Translations under genes and position numbers: made by a program
IMG/VR virus record: IMGVR_UViG_3300042890_003727
Coordinates: 1 to 53,374 of that record
Reading direction: 5' to 3' (one strand)
Length of the DNA: 53,374 nucleotides
From: a virus
Part shown: in pieces, positions 52,936 through 53,374 of the stretch
Position numbering within the stretch: position 1 is the first letter of the stretch
Layout of the letters: the number at the start of each line of letters is the position of its first letter
Notes under the pieces: model-generated
The model's database searches: none
Seen by the model: the letters and a program-made list of their open reading frames with translations, nothing else
Told to the model about the DNA's origin: nothing

Positions 52936-53374
52936 GGGTTGATGCAATGCCATGCATCCGGGAAATTCAAGCCCATAAGCGATTCTAGGGGCTTGTATCC
53001 GATAGGGTTTGAGGGTTCAATGCATGGGCTTTCATGCGATAGGCATGCATCGGGTTAATGCATGGGCTTGGATCCATGAGCTAATCGAAGGCTTAACTGA
53101 CGCGCCACTGACGTAACGCAGGCATTATCCCGACTAATAATATATGACAATATATAATATGACAAAATAAAATCGCCTCACTACGTTCGGGTTAATACCT
53201 TCAAGCAATAATCAATATAATATAAACCCGAAATATTAAAACCTAATACCATTACTAGGCTAGCGCATGGTTAACGTGATATTTTAAAATCCTGCAGTAT
53301 AACTACAGGGTAACACGCTGGGCTATCAAGCACCCTTGACTTACAGCAAAGCTATAACCCTACCGGCATATGAC
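52936..53374. other. Non-coding repeat-rich right end
   Basis: No gene of credible length is seen. The first part repeats ATGCATGGGCTT (around 53020 and 53060), GATTCTAGGGGCTTG and GATAGGGTTTGAGGG, partly copied from the preceding terminator. A 53140-53240 segment is very AT-rich with ATATGACA repeats. Near 53276-53340 a stretch (CGTG...TAACTACAGGGTAACACG) resembles a degenerate copy of the two-hairpin leader. Confidence 0.6.

Noticed and set aside
1-53374. Integrated prophage
   Set aside because: No integrase, attachment site, repressor or host gene is visible; this does not exclude them outside the window.

Overview
The window is a segment of an AT-rich tailed-phage genome with a lambda-like long non-contractile tail (siphovirus type) infecting a Gram-negative host. 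The evidence is a tail tube, frameshifted tail chaperone, lambda-family tape measure and J-type tip protein series, a SAR endolysin, and an embedded Rz/Rz1 spanin pair, which only makes sense with an outer membrane. The repeat protein at 40.3-41.9 kb resembles proteins I associate with phages of Betaproteobacteria, so a freshwater/soil betaproteobacterial host is a reasonable but unproven guess. The left edge cuts the tail tube gene; terminase, portal and capsid genes are not in view. No integrase, repressor or host gene is seen.

Layout. (1) 0-14.4 kb, rightward: tail tube, tail assembly chaperone with a likely +1 frameshift, tape measure, minor tail proteins, a 1641-residue NlpC/P60-I-J fusion, tail fiber, two small genes including a cupin, then pinholin, SAR lysozyme, Rz and Rz1, ending at a bidirectional terminator. 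(2) 14.5-32.6 kb, leftward: thioredoxin, ribonucleotide reductase NrdA/NrdB, two nucleotide pyrophosphohydrolases, a DnaQ-like exonuclease with HTH and zinc ribbon, endonuclease VII, FEN-type nuclease, ssDNA-binding protein, two tRNAs, family B DNA polymerase, T7-type primase-helicase, an Rnl5-type RNA ligase and an ATP-dependent DNA ligase, with many small genes joined by stop/start overlaps. At least six good sigma70-type promoters drive it. (3) A divergent promoter hub at 32.7-32.8 kb. (4) 32.8-40.3 kb, rightward: two deaminases, polynucleotide kinase plus an Rnl1-like RNA ligase, metallophosphoesterase, ThyX, an HU-like protein and a SleB-like hydrolase. (5) 40.3-49.6 kb, rightward accessory arm: a GC-richer repeat protein, then a string of very small genes in which a 15-base junction (GGAGTTGAAGAATGA and variants) is repeated about 14 times, and short units each led by the same extended -10 promoter and CAACAACAGGAG leader. 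(6) 49.57-50.43 kb, non-coding: two 16-bp palindromes, six iterons at about 20-bp spacing and seven DnaA-box-like sites, which together look like an iteron/DnaA replication origin. (7) 50.4-52.9 kb: four short operons, each preceded by a two-hairpin RNA motif whose stems co-vary, ending in a GP88-like gene and a small membrane protein. (8) 52.94-53.37 kb: non-coding and repeat-rich.

How the genes work together: NrdA/NrdB/thioredoxin, the two pyrophosphohydrolases, deaminases and ThyX supply and balance dNTPs. Family B polymerase, primase-helicase, SSB, ligase and nucleases form a nearly self-sufficient replisome. tRNA-Arg(TCT) and a CAT-anticodon tRNA fit an AT-rich phage in a GC-richer host. 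PNK with RNA ligases suggests repair of cleaved tRNA. The two points I would examine first are the iteron/DnaA origin and the repeated co-varying RNA leader of region 7, followed by the cassette junction repeat of region 5.
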